Virus record (IMG/VR): IMGVR_UViG_3300048777_000051
Span: 1 to 39,892 of that record
From: a virus
DNA length: 39,892 nucleotides
Direction: 5' to 3' (one strand)
Shown here: piece after piece, positions 15,528-24,281 of the stretch
How positions within the stretch are numbered: position 1 is the stretch's first letter
Layout: every line of letters starts with the position of its first letter
Made by a program: the position numbers and the translations under genes
The notes under the pieces: generated by a model
Databases searched by the model: none
Told to the model about the DNA's origin: nothing
What the model saw: the letters and a program-made list of their open reading frames with translations, nothing else

Positions 15528-18112
15528 TAGATGTCCCTGATTTCGGTTAAGAAAATGTCCTCATCGGTCACATCTCCGTAGATCTTCTCGTAGATAAAGG
15601 GAATGGTTATTGGAGTTCCCCCCGGTGTCAGAATCATTGTATACAAATTAGGTAGCCAGAGAATTCCACCACCTGGGTAAGTGTATATTCCAACATCTCC
15701 ACCAAGCCAAGGCTGTGAGTATCCTGTATCATTCAAACCGATTACTTCGGTAAAGAACTTGGACTGGAAAGCTCCGGGAGAGAACTCTTCGGATAGAACG
15801 ATCGTATCCACGAGTCTCCGAGAAGATCCGATAATCAATTCATCTGAAGAAACAATACTTTCAGTCACGGTTCTTAGTAACTCCTTGGAGAAGAGTATTT
15901 GTTCCCACTCTCCTTCGGCCGGATATGTTGTTCCAATCGCCCCATTCCAGTACTTGTTCACATCAGTCACACCAATGGCCTCCAAGAATCCCTTAACAAG
16001 AATACCCATCGAGTTGTCCGTCACTATAACAGAGTCATTAAAGTGTCTACCTCCAAGAAAGGTGATGTAGTCCAGTCCAATAATGTTTACCGAGTCTATA
16101 AAATTACCAGGGGATAGAAGATAGAAGTTCTCGAGGAGAAGAACGTTATCTCCGAATACGACTCCAGTCGAACGAACGATGTCATCGAGCAAGACGATAC
16201 TTTCTGAGAATGATTTGTTGTTTCCCGAGACTAAAAGGTCTGTTATGTCTAGTAGGTCTGTAAGTGATCTGCTAGTAGATTTGATGTCTAGATCATTAAC
16301 GATAATAGAATCGCTTATCGAGTAACTCGACGAGTAGGTAATTGAATCAACTGCAGAGAGTAATTCTGTGAAAGTCTCGATAGGGAACGGGACCATGCTG
16401 TCCGATACTATAAAGGATTCACCGATTGTTATGTTGGTAGACTTAGTGTCTTGATCGCTCACTATCGCTGAGTCTGATAGTGAGTAGCTAACGAAGTTGT
16501 TCTTAGAATCTAACACTACTATGGAATCCGAGAATGACTCAGTTTTAGCATTGGCATGGCTAAATGTATCTATAATCGACAGTACATCACTAAACTTCCT
16601 AGTCATTGAGGTTAGGAGACTATCTATAACTGATAGTGGCTCTACGTAGACTAGATCTGTCTGTTTGGTGAATAGAATCACCTTCCACTCATCGCCTCCA
16701 GGGCTTGTTGCGCCTAGATAGATAGCGCCTATATCTCCAAGAGGAGCTTGGTTAACGTCAGTAAAGGAAAGTTCATCTGAGAAACCAATCATGTTGACAT
16801 GAGTAGTTGTCTCACTGTCGGCAAGAACTACAGAGTCTGAGTATGACCGGGCAAGCTGGACTATTTCAGTGGCCGAGTCTAGGACGACCACACTCTCAGA
16901 GAGATAGTAATATGTTACTTTAGATATGTTGTCTGACACAACAACGTTAGTATCCAGCAAAGATATCCCCGAGAGACGTGACAGACTGTCGGCAAGCATT
17001 ACGGAATCTGAGTAGGTCCGGGCAAGTTGTATTATCTCACTAGCCGAATCTGATAGAATGACACTATCTATTGGGTTGACATACGTTATTTTAGAAACGT
17101 TATCCGAGAGTATAACTCCAGTGTCAGTAAACCCGAGTCCAGAGAGCCTAGACAGACTATCTACTGCTATCACGGAATCAGAGTACGAACGTGCTAGTTG
17201 AATAAGCTCCGATATATTATCTAAGAAGCTCACCACCTCCGAGAAAACCTTTTCCGCCATCAAGACGAATGAGTCTATAAACGTTACTAGATCACTCTGG
17301 TTCTTTCCTTGCAAGAATACCTCTTTGTCATTAGTTACTACATCGGTATCTACGAGAGTCATGTTACGAAGGTGGGGGTGATAGTCTGTACTCCTGGCTG
17401 ACTGAAAGAAACGGCCACGATTCATGACCCCTTTACCCGGATGTATCTTAGAAGTAACGGTTCCGTCACTTATCTTTCCAGAAGAGATAAAGGCAACGAT
17501 GCCAATGACAGAGGTAGCGGTATCATCCGTGCCAGCTGTCGCAGTATTAGAGCCAGCAGTATTGCTAGTATTGCTCTCAATAAAAGCTACAAAAAAATAT
17601 GGAGGACCAGAAGGAACGATGCTACATTCGGATAAATTAGAATATCCACTTCCAGCACTTACCCCATAACCGAAATTACCCCCCCACCCAATTAGAAGTT
17701 CGTTGGAATGAGCAGTCGTAACAGTGGGAGAAGTTATTGTAGAAGCTTCCTGCGTTGTTACGTTGTGAACATCTACTGGAGACGTATTTGAAATACCTGA
17801 CCATTCTTGAGCCGTCCCCCCCAAGACACTAGCATCCCCACTCTTACTAATGGTAACGGTATTGGCTCCTCCCTTGATATTAATGGCGTAGAAAAAAGAT
17901 GATATAAGAAATCCAGACGATATGCCAGTATCTACCTGGACATAAGTATTGCCCTGACTATCAGAGACACTTATAGTAGCTAATGTATCACTCGTAATAC
18001 TTGATACCAATATAGCGTTTCCGGCTACGTTGTTGTTAGAAAAAGACGCAGTAACACTAGTACTAGATACAGAACCGGTCGTTATCGGCGTTTGTGCTAA
18101 AGTGAATGCCAT
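15527..18112 (-). CDS. long repeat-built tail fibre/adhesin (861 aa)
   Basis: Residues about 1-215 form a beta-rich domain (FSNNNVAGNAILVSS..., QEWSGISNTSPVD..., ELLIGWGGNFGYG) seen at the start of surface and fibre proteins, probably carbohydrate- or particle-binding. Residues about 240-800 consist of repeating units of roughly 18-36 residues built on SDSV(V/I)hxD and LARSYSDSVxLADSLSRLSG. Modules with YPGG or PGGDEW then ILF occur near 480, 720 and the C-terminus. The repeats should make an extended shaft. The gene start lies beside a hairpin that covers its ribosome site (18113-18129). Confidence 0.7.
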   Translation of the reverse strand: MAFTLAQTPITTGSVSSTSVTASFSNNNVAGNAILVSSITSDTLATISVSDSQGNTYVQVDTGISSGFLISSFFYAINIKGGANTVTISKSGDASVLGGTAQEWSGISNTSPVDVHNVTTQEASTITSPTVTTAHSNELLIGWGGNFGYGVSAGSGYSNLSECSIVPSGPPYFFVAFIESNTSNTAGSNTATAGTDDTATSVIGIVAFISSGKISDGTVTSKIHPGKGVMNRGRFFQSARSTDYHPHLRNMTLVDTDVVTNDKEVFLQGKNQSDLVTFIDSFVLMAEKVFSEVVSFLDNISELIQLARSYSDSVIAVDSLSRLSGLGFTDTGVILSDNVSKITYVNPIDSVILSDSASEIIQLARTYSDSVMLADSLSRLSGISLLDTNVVVSDNISKVTYYYLSESVVVLDSATEIVQLARSYSDSVVLADSETTTHVNMIGFSDELSFTDVNQAPLGDIGAIYLGATSPGGDEWKVILFTKQTDLVYVEPLSVIDSLLTSMTRKFSDVLSIIDTFSHANAKTESFSDSIVVLDSKNNFVSYSLSDSAIVSDQDTKSTNITIGESFIVSDSMVPFPIETFTELLSAVDSITYSSSYSISDSIIVNDLDIKSTSRSLTDLLDITDLLVSGNNKSFSESIVLLDDIVRSTGVVFGDNVLLLENFYLLSPGNFIDSVNIIGLDYITFLGGRHFNDSVIVTDNSMGILVKGFLEAIGVTDVNKYWNGAIGTTYPAEGEWEQILFSKELLRTVTESIVSSDELIIGSSRRLVDTIVLSEEFSPGAFQSKFFTEVIGLNDTGYSQPWLGGDVGIYTYPGGGILWLPNLYTMILTPGGTPITIPFIYEKIYGDVTDEDIFLTEIRDI

Positions 18113-18129
18113 GGGAGGTCGCTCCTCCC
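18113..18129 (-). promoter_or_regulatory. ribosome-site-masking hairpin at the fibre gene start
   Basis: GGGAGG (plus 18113-18118) and CCTCCC (18124-18129) form a perfect six-base stem with a five-base loop. On the mRNA the GGGAGG Shine-Dalgarno pairs with CCTCCC immediately before the ATG at 18112. The upstream gene stops at 18131, so a terminating ribosome could open the hairpin. This predicts strict translational coupling. Confidence 0.6.
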
Positions 18130-18130
18130 T

Positions 18131-18652
18131 CTAGTTCAACGCTTTCAACGTATAGTTATCGAGTGTAATAGTGTTCGAAGAGTTCGCAGTTCCCCACGTC
18201 GCAAAGAAGTCAACAGTGTTAGAAACAGTTGAGTTGAAACTTGACGAGACTGCTGGTGAGGTTGCTGGGATAAGGGAGACACCAGAGGTACTCGTAATCC
18301 CTATAATCTCTCCGGTGAACATTGCATTACCCGTTGTCCCAATTGCTCGGCAAGTAATGAGCATTCTAACCTTAAAGGTCTGACTAGTCACGCTTGAAGC
18401 ACAAGTAATCGCTGCGGTGGCACAGAAAGCCACGCCACCAAGATAAACGGTGAAGATCAGTGTTGGCGTACTCGTTGTCGAGAAGTGTCCGTAAACCTCT
18501 ACTTCAATTGATTTACCAATGTCAAAGAAGTTGGCTGGGATAGTGAAGACTGCCCCGGCTGGTAATAGTGATGTTGGAGTAGTCGAGTTAGAAAGAGCGC
18601 TTCCGCTGGCTTCTGCCGTTACTAGTACTTCCTCCCATGTTTGTCTACTTAT
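18131..18652 (-). CDS. phage capsid/tail surface protein with no canonical start codon
   Basis: The frame encodes about 174 residues: SRQTWEEVLVTAE, SLLPAGAVFTIPANFFDIGKS, VYLGG and FKVRMLITCRAIGTTGNAMF. This layout (TSLLP, PANFFDIGK, LLxCRAIGT) matches a virion protein common in actinobacterial and metagenomic phages. No ATG, GTG or TTG opens it before GTG 18433, which would lose the first half of the domain. A Shine-Dalgarno (AAAGGA, plus 18659-18664) sits six bases before an ATA at 18652, which I take as the start; ATT 18658 is next. Either a rare start codon or an ATG-to-ATA change or error. Confidence 0.65.
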   Translation of the reverse strand: MSRQTWEEVLVTAEASGSALSNSTTPTSLLPAGAVFTIPANFFDIGKSIEVEVYGHFSTTSTPTLIFTVYLGGVAFCATAAITCASSVTSQTFKVRMLITCRAIGTTGNAMFTGEIIGITSTSGVSLIPATSPAVSSSFNSTVSNTVDFFATWGTANSSNTITLDNYTLKALN

Positions 18653-18690
18653 AGTAATTCCTTTCTTAGATTAGTTACCATTTATGTTTT

Positions 18691-19410
18691 TTAGAATCCG
18701 ATTGCTATCCACAGAATATCAATTGATCCTGTATTAACCCACGTACCGTCAGGCGTATTCCAGGCCCATATTGTAGCAAAAGATACGTTCGTAAGAGCAT
18801 TACTGTCATCTATTACCTGAAGGCCTATTGCGGTATCAGTTGGACCAGCCATAACAGGGAGGAAACACAGTAGCCCATTAGGAAATGAGTTAGGAAAATT
18901 TATTGTAGCGTTACCATGAGAGTTAGTGGTCACTGTAGTCTTGCCTGCCTGCATAAGAAAGTTACTAGAACCTACCGCTGGGGGATTACCACCACCTGTG
19001 CTAGCTGCTGCCCCAAATAAATTAAACGGTACTGTGCCAGCCGATAGTTTAGAGCCGACGATAGCAGCACCCGATGCGATGTTACTATTAGTCAAACCAT
19101 TAACGAGTGATAGCAATACCGCTACCGTCAATGTTGAAGCTATATTCCACCCAATTGCAATCGGCTGAGCCGTTCCCGGTTCTTCGGTATTGCGTTCTAT
19201 TGTGAGTGTATCACCTGAGACAGCCGTGACCGTAATTATCTCCGCGTTACTTGAGAGTGGCTGAGCGTTCGACGGCCAGACAGTCGCCTGAAAAGGCGTA
19301 GCTGGGAATAGAGCTCCCTGGCCAGTCGTAACCACCAGTGAAATTCCACTGGTGGAGGGACTTGGCGCTATAGCTACTGTTGAAACTGCGAAGTTAGCTA
19401 AGTTAGGCAT
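18691..19410 (-). CDS. virion fibre-like protein (239 aa)
   Basis: The N-terminal half (GISLVVTTGQGALFP, ITVTAVSGDTLTIERNTE) resembles the adsorption-apparatus domain that opens many minor tail fibres. A short helical linker with SLVNGLTNSNIASGAAIVG follows. The C-terminal half (TTNSHGNATINFPNSF, CFLPVMAGPTDTAIGLQVI, WIAIGF) resembles the gp53-like fibre C-terminal domain of receptor-binding proteins. Overall a small receptor-binding fibre is likely. Confidence 0.65.
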   Translation of the reverse strand: MPNLANFAVSTVAIAPSPSTSGISLVVTTGQGALFPATPFQATVWPSNAQPLSSNAEIITVTAVSGDTLTIERNTEEPGTAQPIAIGWNIASTLTVAVLLSLVNGLTNSNIASGAAIVGSKLSAGTVPFNLFGAAASTGGGNPPAVGSSNFLMQAGKTTVTTNSHGNATINFPNSFPNGLLCFLPVMAGPTDTAIGLQVIDDSNALTNVSFATIWAWNTPDGTWVNTGSIDILWIAIGF

Positions 19411-19414
19411 TGTC

Positions 19415-19969
19415 TTATGATACGACTACTTTATGTGTTATCTGGAGGCTATCACCCGAGACTATGTTGACTGCTGAGAATGACTGGTCGCAAACCATGT
19501 TACCACCAGAAGAGTTGTTATCGAACAAACCCTCTTCGGTCACGGCGAATGACGAAGTGAAGGTAAAGGTCTTTACCCACTGCTCTGTGTCACCTGTCGT
19601 TGTGGTCGTTGTGTTTGAGATTGTAGCAGCACCACGTGCGCCACCACCAGTCGTAATCTCCGAGCCAAGCGCTGTTGATCCTGGGGATCCAGTACCAATA
19701 GCAATAGCCGTCACTGGGGTAGTGGTTGTTCCACCAAGTTGTTGTGCAACAACTTTGTACCCCTGTGTGGTGACGGTGTTAAATTTAAGAGCCTCGGTGG
19801 TCCACATACCCGTTATAAACGGAATACGCAGATCAATTCCGAAATGACCCTTAATCAATTTCCAGAGAGCGTTATCTTTGAATTGAGCCTTTACGTTACC
19901 ATTGGCATCAAACAAACGACGCTCGACAATACCGGTAATTTTCGTACCTTCACTTTTCTTAAGATCCAT
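19415..19969 (-). CDS. virion protein of a common phage surface family (184 aa)
   Basis: Contains GITGIVERRLFD-like N-terminal strands, AIAIGTGSPG, TTGGGARGAATISN, WVKTFTFTSSFAVTEEGLFD and SGDSLQITHKVVVS. These are hallmarks of a beta-sandwich family frequent in phages and prophages as a minor structural or fibre-associated protein. The start has AGGAGGTACAG before ATG. It overlaps the upstream 72-residue gene by 11 bases. Confidence 0.65.
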   Translation of the reverse strand: MDLKKSEGTKITGIVERRLFDANGNVKAQFKDNALWKLIKGHFGIDLRIPFITGMWTTEALKFNTVTTQGYKVVAQQLGGTTTTPVTAIAIGTGSPGSTALGSEITTGGGARGAATISNTTTTTTGDTEQWVKTFTFTSSFAVTEEGLFDNNSSGGNMVCDQSFSAVNIVSGDSLQITHKVVVS

Positions 19970-20177
19970 CTGTACCTCCTGTTACTACTGCACTTAATTC
20001 TGATTCATCATAGATGCGAACGGCGTTCGAGAAAATCTCTTCCGTTGTTGGGTCCATCCAGTTAGCAGCCACAGTATAGTGGATACCATTGGCGTCTATT
20101 GAGATGCCAACGATGGCCGAGGCAACGTGACCATCATTAGGTTGAACCGTCTGTCCTACTGCAAACTGAGGACTCAT
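19959..20177 (-). CDS. small head/tail hypothetical protein (72 aa)
   Basis: MSPQFAVGQTVQPNDGHVAS... followed by a beta pattern (IHYTVAANWMDPTTEEIFSNAVRIYDESEL) that resembles a small SH3-like barrel. Immediately downstream of the basic protein gene, with its ATG adjacent to that stop, and overlapping the next gene. No known family recognised. Confidence 0.6.
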   Translation of the reverse strand: MSPQFAVGQTVQPNDGHVASAIVGISIDANGIHYTVAANWMDPTTEEIFSNAVRIYDESELSAVVTGGTDGS

Positions 20178-20318
20178 CTATTTGCCTTTCTTGTTTTTAC
20201 CACGAGAGTTTGATCCAGTCGTGCCAGCAACTTTGTGCTGTTCGCCTGGGGCTTTCATGTTGGGCTTGCTGCTAGGTGCAACTCCCTTTTTGTTCTGTGC
20301 TTTCAATGTATAAGCCAT
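20178..20318 (-). CDS. small basic protein (46 aa)
   Basis: MAYTLKAQNKKGVAP... ending in SNSRGKNKKGK, with many Lys and no hydrophobic core, so probably disordered and nucleic-acid binding. Its ATG overlaps the stop of the preceding gene (TAATG) and its TAG abuts the next ATG. Small Lys-rich proteins next to the capsid gene are sometimes packaged; here that is inference. Confidence 0.6.
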   Translation of the reverse strand: MAYTLKAQNKKGVAPSSKPNMKAPGEQHKVAGTTGSNSRGKNKKGK

Positions 20319-20539
20319 TAATTCCTTTCTGGGATATTACTATTATTTCTTAATCTACTAATTATCTCCCTTTGCTTTTTAGTGGATCGTGTCTTTCGAC
20401 GATTGATCTCTGAGAAGGCCCGAGATAGGAAGGTCGCTTCCTTAGTGAAGTCCGGCCCGTTCCTATCGGGATCTGAGCGATCAATGGAGTGCTGAACCGC
20501 TTCCCTGATCTGGAGTTTGTTCAAGTCCAGCACTGCCAT
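20318..20539 (-). CDS. small charged hypothetical protein (73 aa)
   Basis: A helical, strongly charged protein (LDLNKLQIREAVQHSIDRSD, FLSRAFSEINRRKTRSTKKQREI). It starts two bases after the capsid gene stop and is coupled to the basic protein gene. Could be a head-completion or DNA-binding factor; no family recognised. Confidence 0.55.
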   Translation of the reverse strand: MAVLDLNKLQIREAVQHSIDRSDPDRNGPDFTKEATFLSRAFSEINRRKTRSTKKQREIISRLRNNSNIPERN

Positions 20540-20541
20540 GA

Positions 20542-21765
20542 CTAACCTACTTGATTTTGAAGTACTCCGTGAGCACTGCGCAGTGTGGTTAGGAAGTTCG
20601 CCATTGTGTCGGCGATTACCTCATAATCAATGCGCTGTGGCAAACGTTGTCCAGAGCTGAATAGACCTGGTTCGAACTCGAGCGGTTGCAACTCACCCTT
20701 CATAAGATACTCAGGGGAGAGCATATAGACATCAGTATCTGGGCAGGCATTGTCAAGAATGACACTGACTTTACCACCCATGTATTCGATACCAGTCCAA
20801 CCACCCATCAACCAATCAACCGGACTGTAGCGGATATACTGAGTAAGACTTTCAGCAAACTTAGTGTACTGAGTCTTATTCAAGAGAGCCACTTTAACAT
20901 CACCAGTGATTTGAGCTTGCTGATAGATATTGTCCCAGTTATGGATATTAAATCCACCAAGGGTGTTATACACATTAGCACTCCATGTTGCGTCAACCGA
21001 TGGGTTGATGTTCATGTATGTATTGGTGTTAACGATCTCAGCAAGACCCGTTAGATCGCTTGAGACAGTGTTGGAAGCAGTGTACTTAACAACTGCTGCA
21101 CCAGCCGAAAAGGTGATTGGCGAGCTGACTGTGATTTGATTCGGTCCGGTAATCCCGGTCACTTTAACAATTCCACTTGAACCGACCTGAATAAATCCAT
21201 TAACGGCGAAGAAGAATGTCGCAAGAGGAATGTCACCATTCCAGTTGGTATTAAGTGAACCTGTGGCCATTGGCTGTAAGTTAACAGTCGTAGTCGAGGT
21301 TCCGGAAGCGGAGGCATAAGCTAACGTGGCAGATCCGTCGGCGTAGGCTTGGCGGTTTAAGTCAAGTGTTAGCGAACGAGTACCTGATTTCATGGTGTAG
21401 TTAAGCGTGTTAACGATTGCACCACCATCCTTAACGTTAAGGATGGCTTTTGGAATCAAGAAGGCCATAGTTGCTGTTGCATAAGCGATAGAGCCTTGAT
21501 CGAGCTGAGGCTCACCATACGTTACATTTTCACCCGTGGCAATCGATGAGGTCGCCATGTTACCAGTCTCTAGTGTTACGTAGAACTGGTTGTTGAGGAA
21601 TTGGATGTTCGGGGTGTTAACTCGGTTTTCCGAGATCGATCCATCCGTTCCTTCGGCCGCGCCACCAAAGAGCTGCCACAAGATAGATCTGTTGTAGATC
21701 TGTCGTGTTATTGTTGGCAGGATGTCTTTTTCTAGCGTGTCCTGTAGGACTGTAAAATCAACCAT
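20542..21765 (-). CDS. major capsid protein
   Basis: A 407-residue protein following the scaffold gene. The N-terminus is helical (LEKDILPTITRQIYNRSILWQLFGG). NATFSENRVNTPNIQFLN-like and FYVTLETGNMATSSIATGEN segments correspond to an extended E-loop. A probable inserted beta domain lies near residues 185-235 (VNGFIQVGSSGIVKVTG). The ending LPQRIDYEVIADTMANFLTTLRSAHG fits the P-domain of HK97-fold capsids. No protease partner is seen and no N-terminal propeptide is obvious. Assignment is by order and fold pattern. Confidence 0.8.
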   Translation of the reverse strand: MVDFTVLQDTLEKDILPTITRQIYNRSILWQLFGGAAEGTDGSISENRVNTPNIQFLNNQFYVTLETGNMATSSIATGENVTYGEPQLDQGSIAYATATMAFLIPKAILNVKDGGAIVNTLNYTMKSGTRSLTLDLNRQAYADGSATLAYASASGTSTTTVNLQPMATGSLNTNWNGDIPLATFFFAVNGFIQVGSSGIVKVTGITGPNQITVSSPITFSAGAAVVKYTASNTVSSDLTGLAEIVNTNTYMNINPSVDATWSANVYNTLGGFNIHNWDNIYQQAQITGDVKVALLNKTQYTKFAESLTQYIRYSPVDWLMGGWTGIEYMGGKVSVILDNACPDTDVYMLSPEYLMKGELQPLEFEPGLFSSGQRLPQRIDYEVIADTMANFLTTLRSAHGVLQNQVG

Positions 21766-21801
21766 TATTTCTTATTTTCTTTTCTAGTTTTCTAATTTGT
21801 A

Positions 21802-22530
21802 TTATTCAACGGGTTTGTTTCCATACAACCTTGCTTTGATCCGTTCGCTCATAGCAGGGCTTCCAAGCTCCGGCAACTTAGCCGGGGTCGGATCTTCGGG
21901 TCGTCCTTTAGTATCGGTCTTTTCGAAGTTAGGAAGGTCTTCGGGTTTCTTATTGTAACCCAATACCTGATCTTCGTACTTAACTAGGACTGCTTCATGC
22001 GGTGTCTTGAACCGATTGGCTTTAGCCTCCTCTTCAAGATAATTTTTGAGTTCATCTTCTTTAACGAAGGGGTATTTTACCGTCTCTTCTTTGATGAGGG
22101 AATTTATTTTTTCCTCAGTTGTTTTGAACTCAAATGCTTTTTGGGCTTCCGCAAGTGCTTCTTCCTTTGCTTTCGCAACGATCTCCTCGACATTTAATTC
22201 GCCGAGTTGTGGGACTAATTTTTTTATGTACGCGAGATCCACTAGTTCTTCAGCGGTCAAATCAGTGGCTTTAGTTGTGCCATCAGTGATGTCTTTTGCT
22301 AGTTTAGCCTTACGTTCGATGTCGGCTTGTTCTTGGTGAGTTTTTGTAAACTCTGCCTTGAGTGCTCTCCAATCGCCATGCTTCTGCGACCATTCGTCAA
22401 GCTCTTGCTTGGCGGCCGTAGCAGCTGCTAATTCCTCAGCCGTATACTCAACTTCGCCTACCTTTATTTTAGTGGGCTCAGCTGCGCTACCGTTATCCTC
22501 TGAAAGTACTTTACCTATTTCCTCTGACAT
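21802..22530 (-). CDS. capsid scaffold protein
   Basis: A 242-residue acidic, almost wholly helical protein (Glu/Lys/Ala-rich coiled-coil regions around 30-75 and 110-180) with a basic C-terminus (SERIKARLYGNKPVE), the usual architecture of scaffolds that bind the capsid protein by a basic tail. It sits directly before the major capsid gene. An AAGGAGG Shine-Dalgarno precedes its ATG, and a promoter lies about 70 bases upstream. Confidence 0.75.
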   Translation of the reverse strand: MSEEIGKVLSEDNGSAAEPTKIKVGEVEYTAEELAAATAAKQELDEWSQKHGDWRALKAEFTKTHQEQADIERKAKLAKDITDGTTKATDLTAEELVDLAYIKKLVPQLGELNVEEIVAKAKEEALAEAQKAFEFKTTEEKINSLIKEETVKYPFVKEDELKNYLEEEAKANRFKTPHEAVLVKYEDQVLGYNKKPEDLPNFEKTDTKGRPEDPTPAKLPELGSPAMSERIKARLYGNKPVE

Positions 22531-22542
22531 TTTTGCCTCCTT

Positions 22543-22597
22543 GAGTTCTGCCTGGCGATTATTCCTTACGGAGTTCTGCCCAGCGATTATTCTTATT
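22543..22597 (-). repeat. tandem 28-bp repeat in the scaffold leader
   Basis: Two imperfect copies with a 28-base period (22543-22570 and 22571-22597) share GAGTTCTGCC then GCGATTATTC. Both lie in the untranslated leader between the promoter and the scaffold start. Function unknown; a regulatory RNA or protein site is possible. Confidence 0.7.
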
Positions 22598-22598
22598 G

Positions 22599-22628
22599 GT
22601 TATAAATACACTGTGAACACAATGTAAA
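22599..22628 (-). promoter_or_regulatory. promoter for scaffold and capsid genes
   Basis: Minus strand -35 TTTACA (22623-22628), 18-base spacer containing TGTGTTCACA, and -10 TATAAC (22599-22604). Each hexamer is one base from consensus. It lies in the 119-base gap after the ATP-grasp gene and would give capsid proteins extra expression. Confidence 0.6.
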
Positions 22629-22649
22629 ATTTTGAATAGTTGCGAGTGG

Positions 22650-24029
22650 CTAAACTACTTCTTCTTGTTTTGGTAAGGGAAGATAGCCCCAGTCTTGGAG
22701 AGAATGTATTGTATCGGAAATACCTTCACCGATTGATTCTGAATAGAATAGATCGGGAGTTGTAAACAGATCGTTAGTAGGATTCAAAATAGAATATACT
22801 TTTGCGATGGCTTCCTCGGGTGTATCTCCACAAGCGGTCGCTACGCCAAGGGCATTGTCGGTCACTTCGTAATCGCCATCTTCATTACAAAGTATTCCCG
22901 ATAGCCAAAGATTCTCTTCGATGCTGGAGTCCCAGAAGATTGGCTTACCCTTAATCTCACTGTGCTTGGCACTAGTAGATTCACTGAAGAGACGGACAGA
23001 GCATGAATAACGGTTGGTTGGGAAGTAACCCTTGGGAAAATTCTTACCAGTTGCCCACATGATATAGAACTCAGCGATACTGTGCCCGGCATCTACCAGT
23101 AGGGCAAGCTCGCCGAATGTTGAATCCCAACCAAAACGCGGAGTGAACTCTAAGAAGTTTGGTTCGTGAGTCTCGGCTGAAATGATATTGTTAATCGCCC
23201 ACTGGCAAGGATTAGTGTTTTTTAGTTCGGGTAATAGATCAAGAAAGTATTTAGAATACTTACTCTCACGTGGATCGGTAAAGAAAAGAATCTGGCCTAG
23301 ACAGCCAAGTGCCTTACCAAGACCGTGTATTCTTTTCTGCTCAAATGAAGATACTATCGTCGGAAGATAGTTTTCCCCGTTGAAGTACATAGCAAAGTCA
23401 GCTTCTACTCCCGGAATAATTTCTTGTAGTTCGAATTTATCAAGTTTATAGCCGCAACGTTGGCTGTCGCGCTCTACCCAACTAACATAGCGCTTCATGT
23501 CCTCAACATTCTTACCCATATAAGTTTTAGATGAACCAGCAAGATCAGTCCCATTACCCTTGAAGACATAACGCATACCAGGATCTTTCTTGCCAACATT
23601 CTCTAAGAAAGAGGTAGCAGACCCAAAGTCAGTAAATGTTTTGGTAGGGGGCAAAACCAAACCGATGTCCTCGGCTAGTTCGTTACCACGATCGCGCTCA
23701 TACTCTACTTCATCTGACATAGCGCTTGAGCCGACGACATACCATCCCTCATTCTTAAGGTTAGTACACATATCACCCTCAGAGTTATCATCTACCACAA
23801 CGATGAGTTGACTCTTCTTATCAATGTTGTGAGTAGGATCGTAAAACTTGTTGAAGACATCGAAGACATCATCAACAATGTTGTCGAGAATACCTTTGCC
23901 ACTCTTAGTCTCTTTATGGTTACAACTCTGGTCATAATAGCAGTAGACGTCAAATCCCTCATCCTGAATGCGCTTGGCAATAGACATAGAATTTCCGCCG
24001 ATACCGATAAAGAGAAAAGAGTATTTCAT
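22650..24029 (-). CDS. PurD-like ATP-grasp protein
   Basis: A 459-residue protein with the layout of phosphoribosylamine-glycine ligase: N-terminal Rossmann start FLFIGIGGNSMSIAKRI, ATP-grasp lysine region RYVFKGNGTDLAGSS, LQEIIPGVEADFAMYFNG, LEFTPRFGWDSTFGE and a C-terminal GVATACGDTPEEAIAKV. PurD's GGREHA substrate loop is replaced by GGNSMS, and EFNARFGDPE by EFTPRFGWDS, so the substrate is probably not the purine intermediate. It would form an amide or peptide-like bond with ATP. It lies between GroES and scaffold, in the morphogenesis block, so a protein-modifying or nucleotide role is possible. Start overlaps the GroES stop region. Confidence 0.75.
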   Translation of the reverse strand: MKYSFLFIGIGGNSMSIAKRIQDEGFDVYCYYDQSCNHKETKSGKGILDNIVDDVFDVFNKFYDPTHNIDKKSQLIVVVDDNSEGDMCTNLKNEGWYVVGSSAMSDEVEYERDRGNELAEDIGLVLPPTKTFTDFGSATSFLENVGKKDPGMRYVFKGNGTDLAGSSKTYMGKNVEDMKRYVSWVERDSQRCGYKLDKFELQEIIPGVEADFAMYFNGENYLPTIVSSFEQKRIHGLGKALGCLGQILFFTDPRESKYSKYFLDLLPELKNTNPCQWAINNIISAETHEPNFLEFTPRFGWDSTFGELALLVDAGHSIAEFYIMWATGKNFPKGYFPTNRYSCSVRLFSESTSAKHSEIKGKPIFWDSSIEENLWLSGILCNEDGDYEVTDNALGVATACGDTPEEAIAKVYSILNPTNDLFTTPDLFYSESIGEGISDTIHSLQDWGYLPLPKQEEVV

Positions 24030-24281
24030 CTAGAGTATAACCAGCACATCCTCCCCATCGACGATAAATTTATTCTGACCTCCAAGTATAATCTTATAGT
24101 CCATATTTTTAGCAAAGAGAATCTTGTCACCAGCCTTAAGCGGCAGGTCGCAACCAGAACCAACTAACTCCACTACCCCAATTTGGGGATGACTTTCATC
24201 AGCTGTGTGAGGAATCATTATCCCGTCAACCTCAGTAGTCTCTTCGATCTTAATCAAAATTTTGTTTCCGATTACTTTCAT
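24030..24281 (-). CDS. GroES-like co-chaperonin
   Basis: An 83-residue protein with the Cpn10 fold pattern: VIGNKILIKIEE, a mobile loop with GIMIP (residues 20-24, equivalent to the GroEL-binding tripeptide), IGVVELVGSG, LKAGDKILFAK and VDGEDVLVIL. It is shorter than the usual 95-97 residues, mainly in the roof loop. It should cap a chaperonin, either host GroEL or the phage GroEL at 33089. Its ATG overlaps the stop of the small basic protein gene, and it sits between portal and capsid genes, like gp31 in purpose. Confidence 0.85.
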   Translation of the reverse strand: MKVIGNKILIKIEETTEVDGIMIPHTADESHPQIGVVELVGSGCDLPLKAGDKILFAKNMDYKIILGGQNKFIVDGEDVLVIL

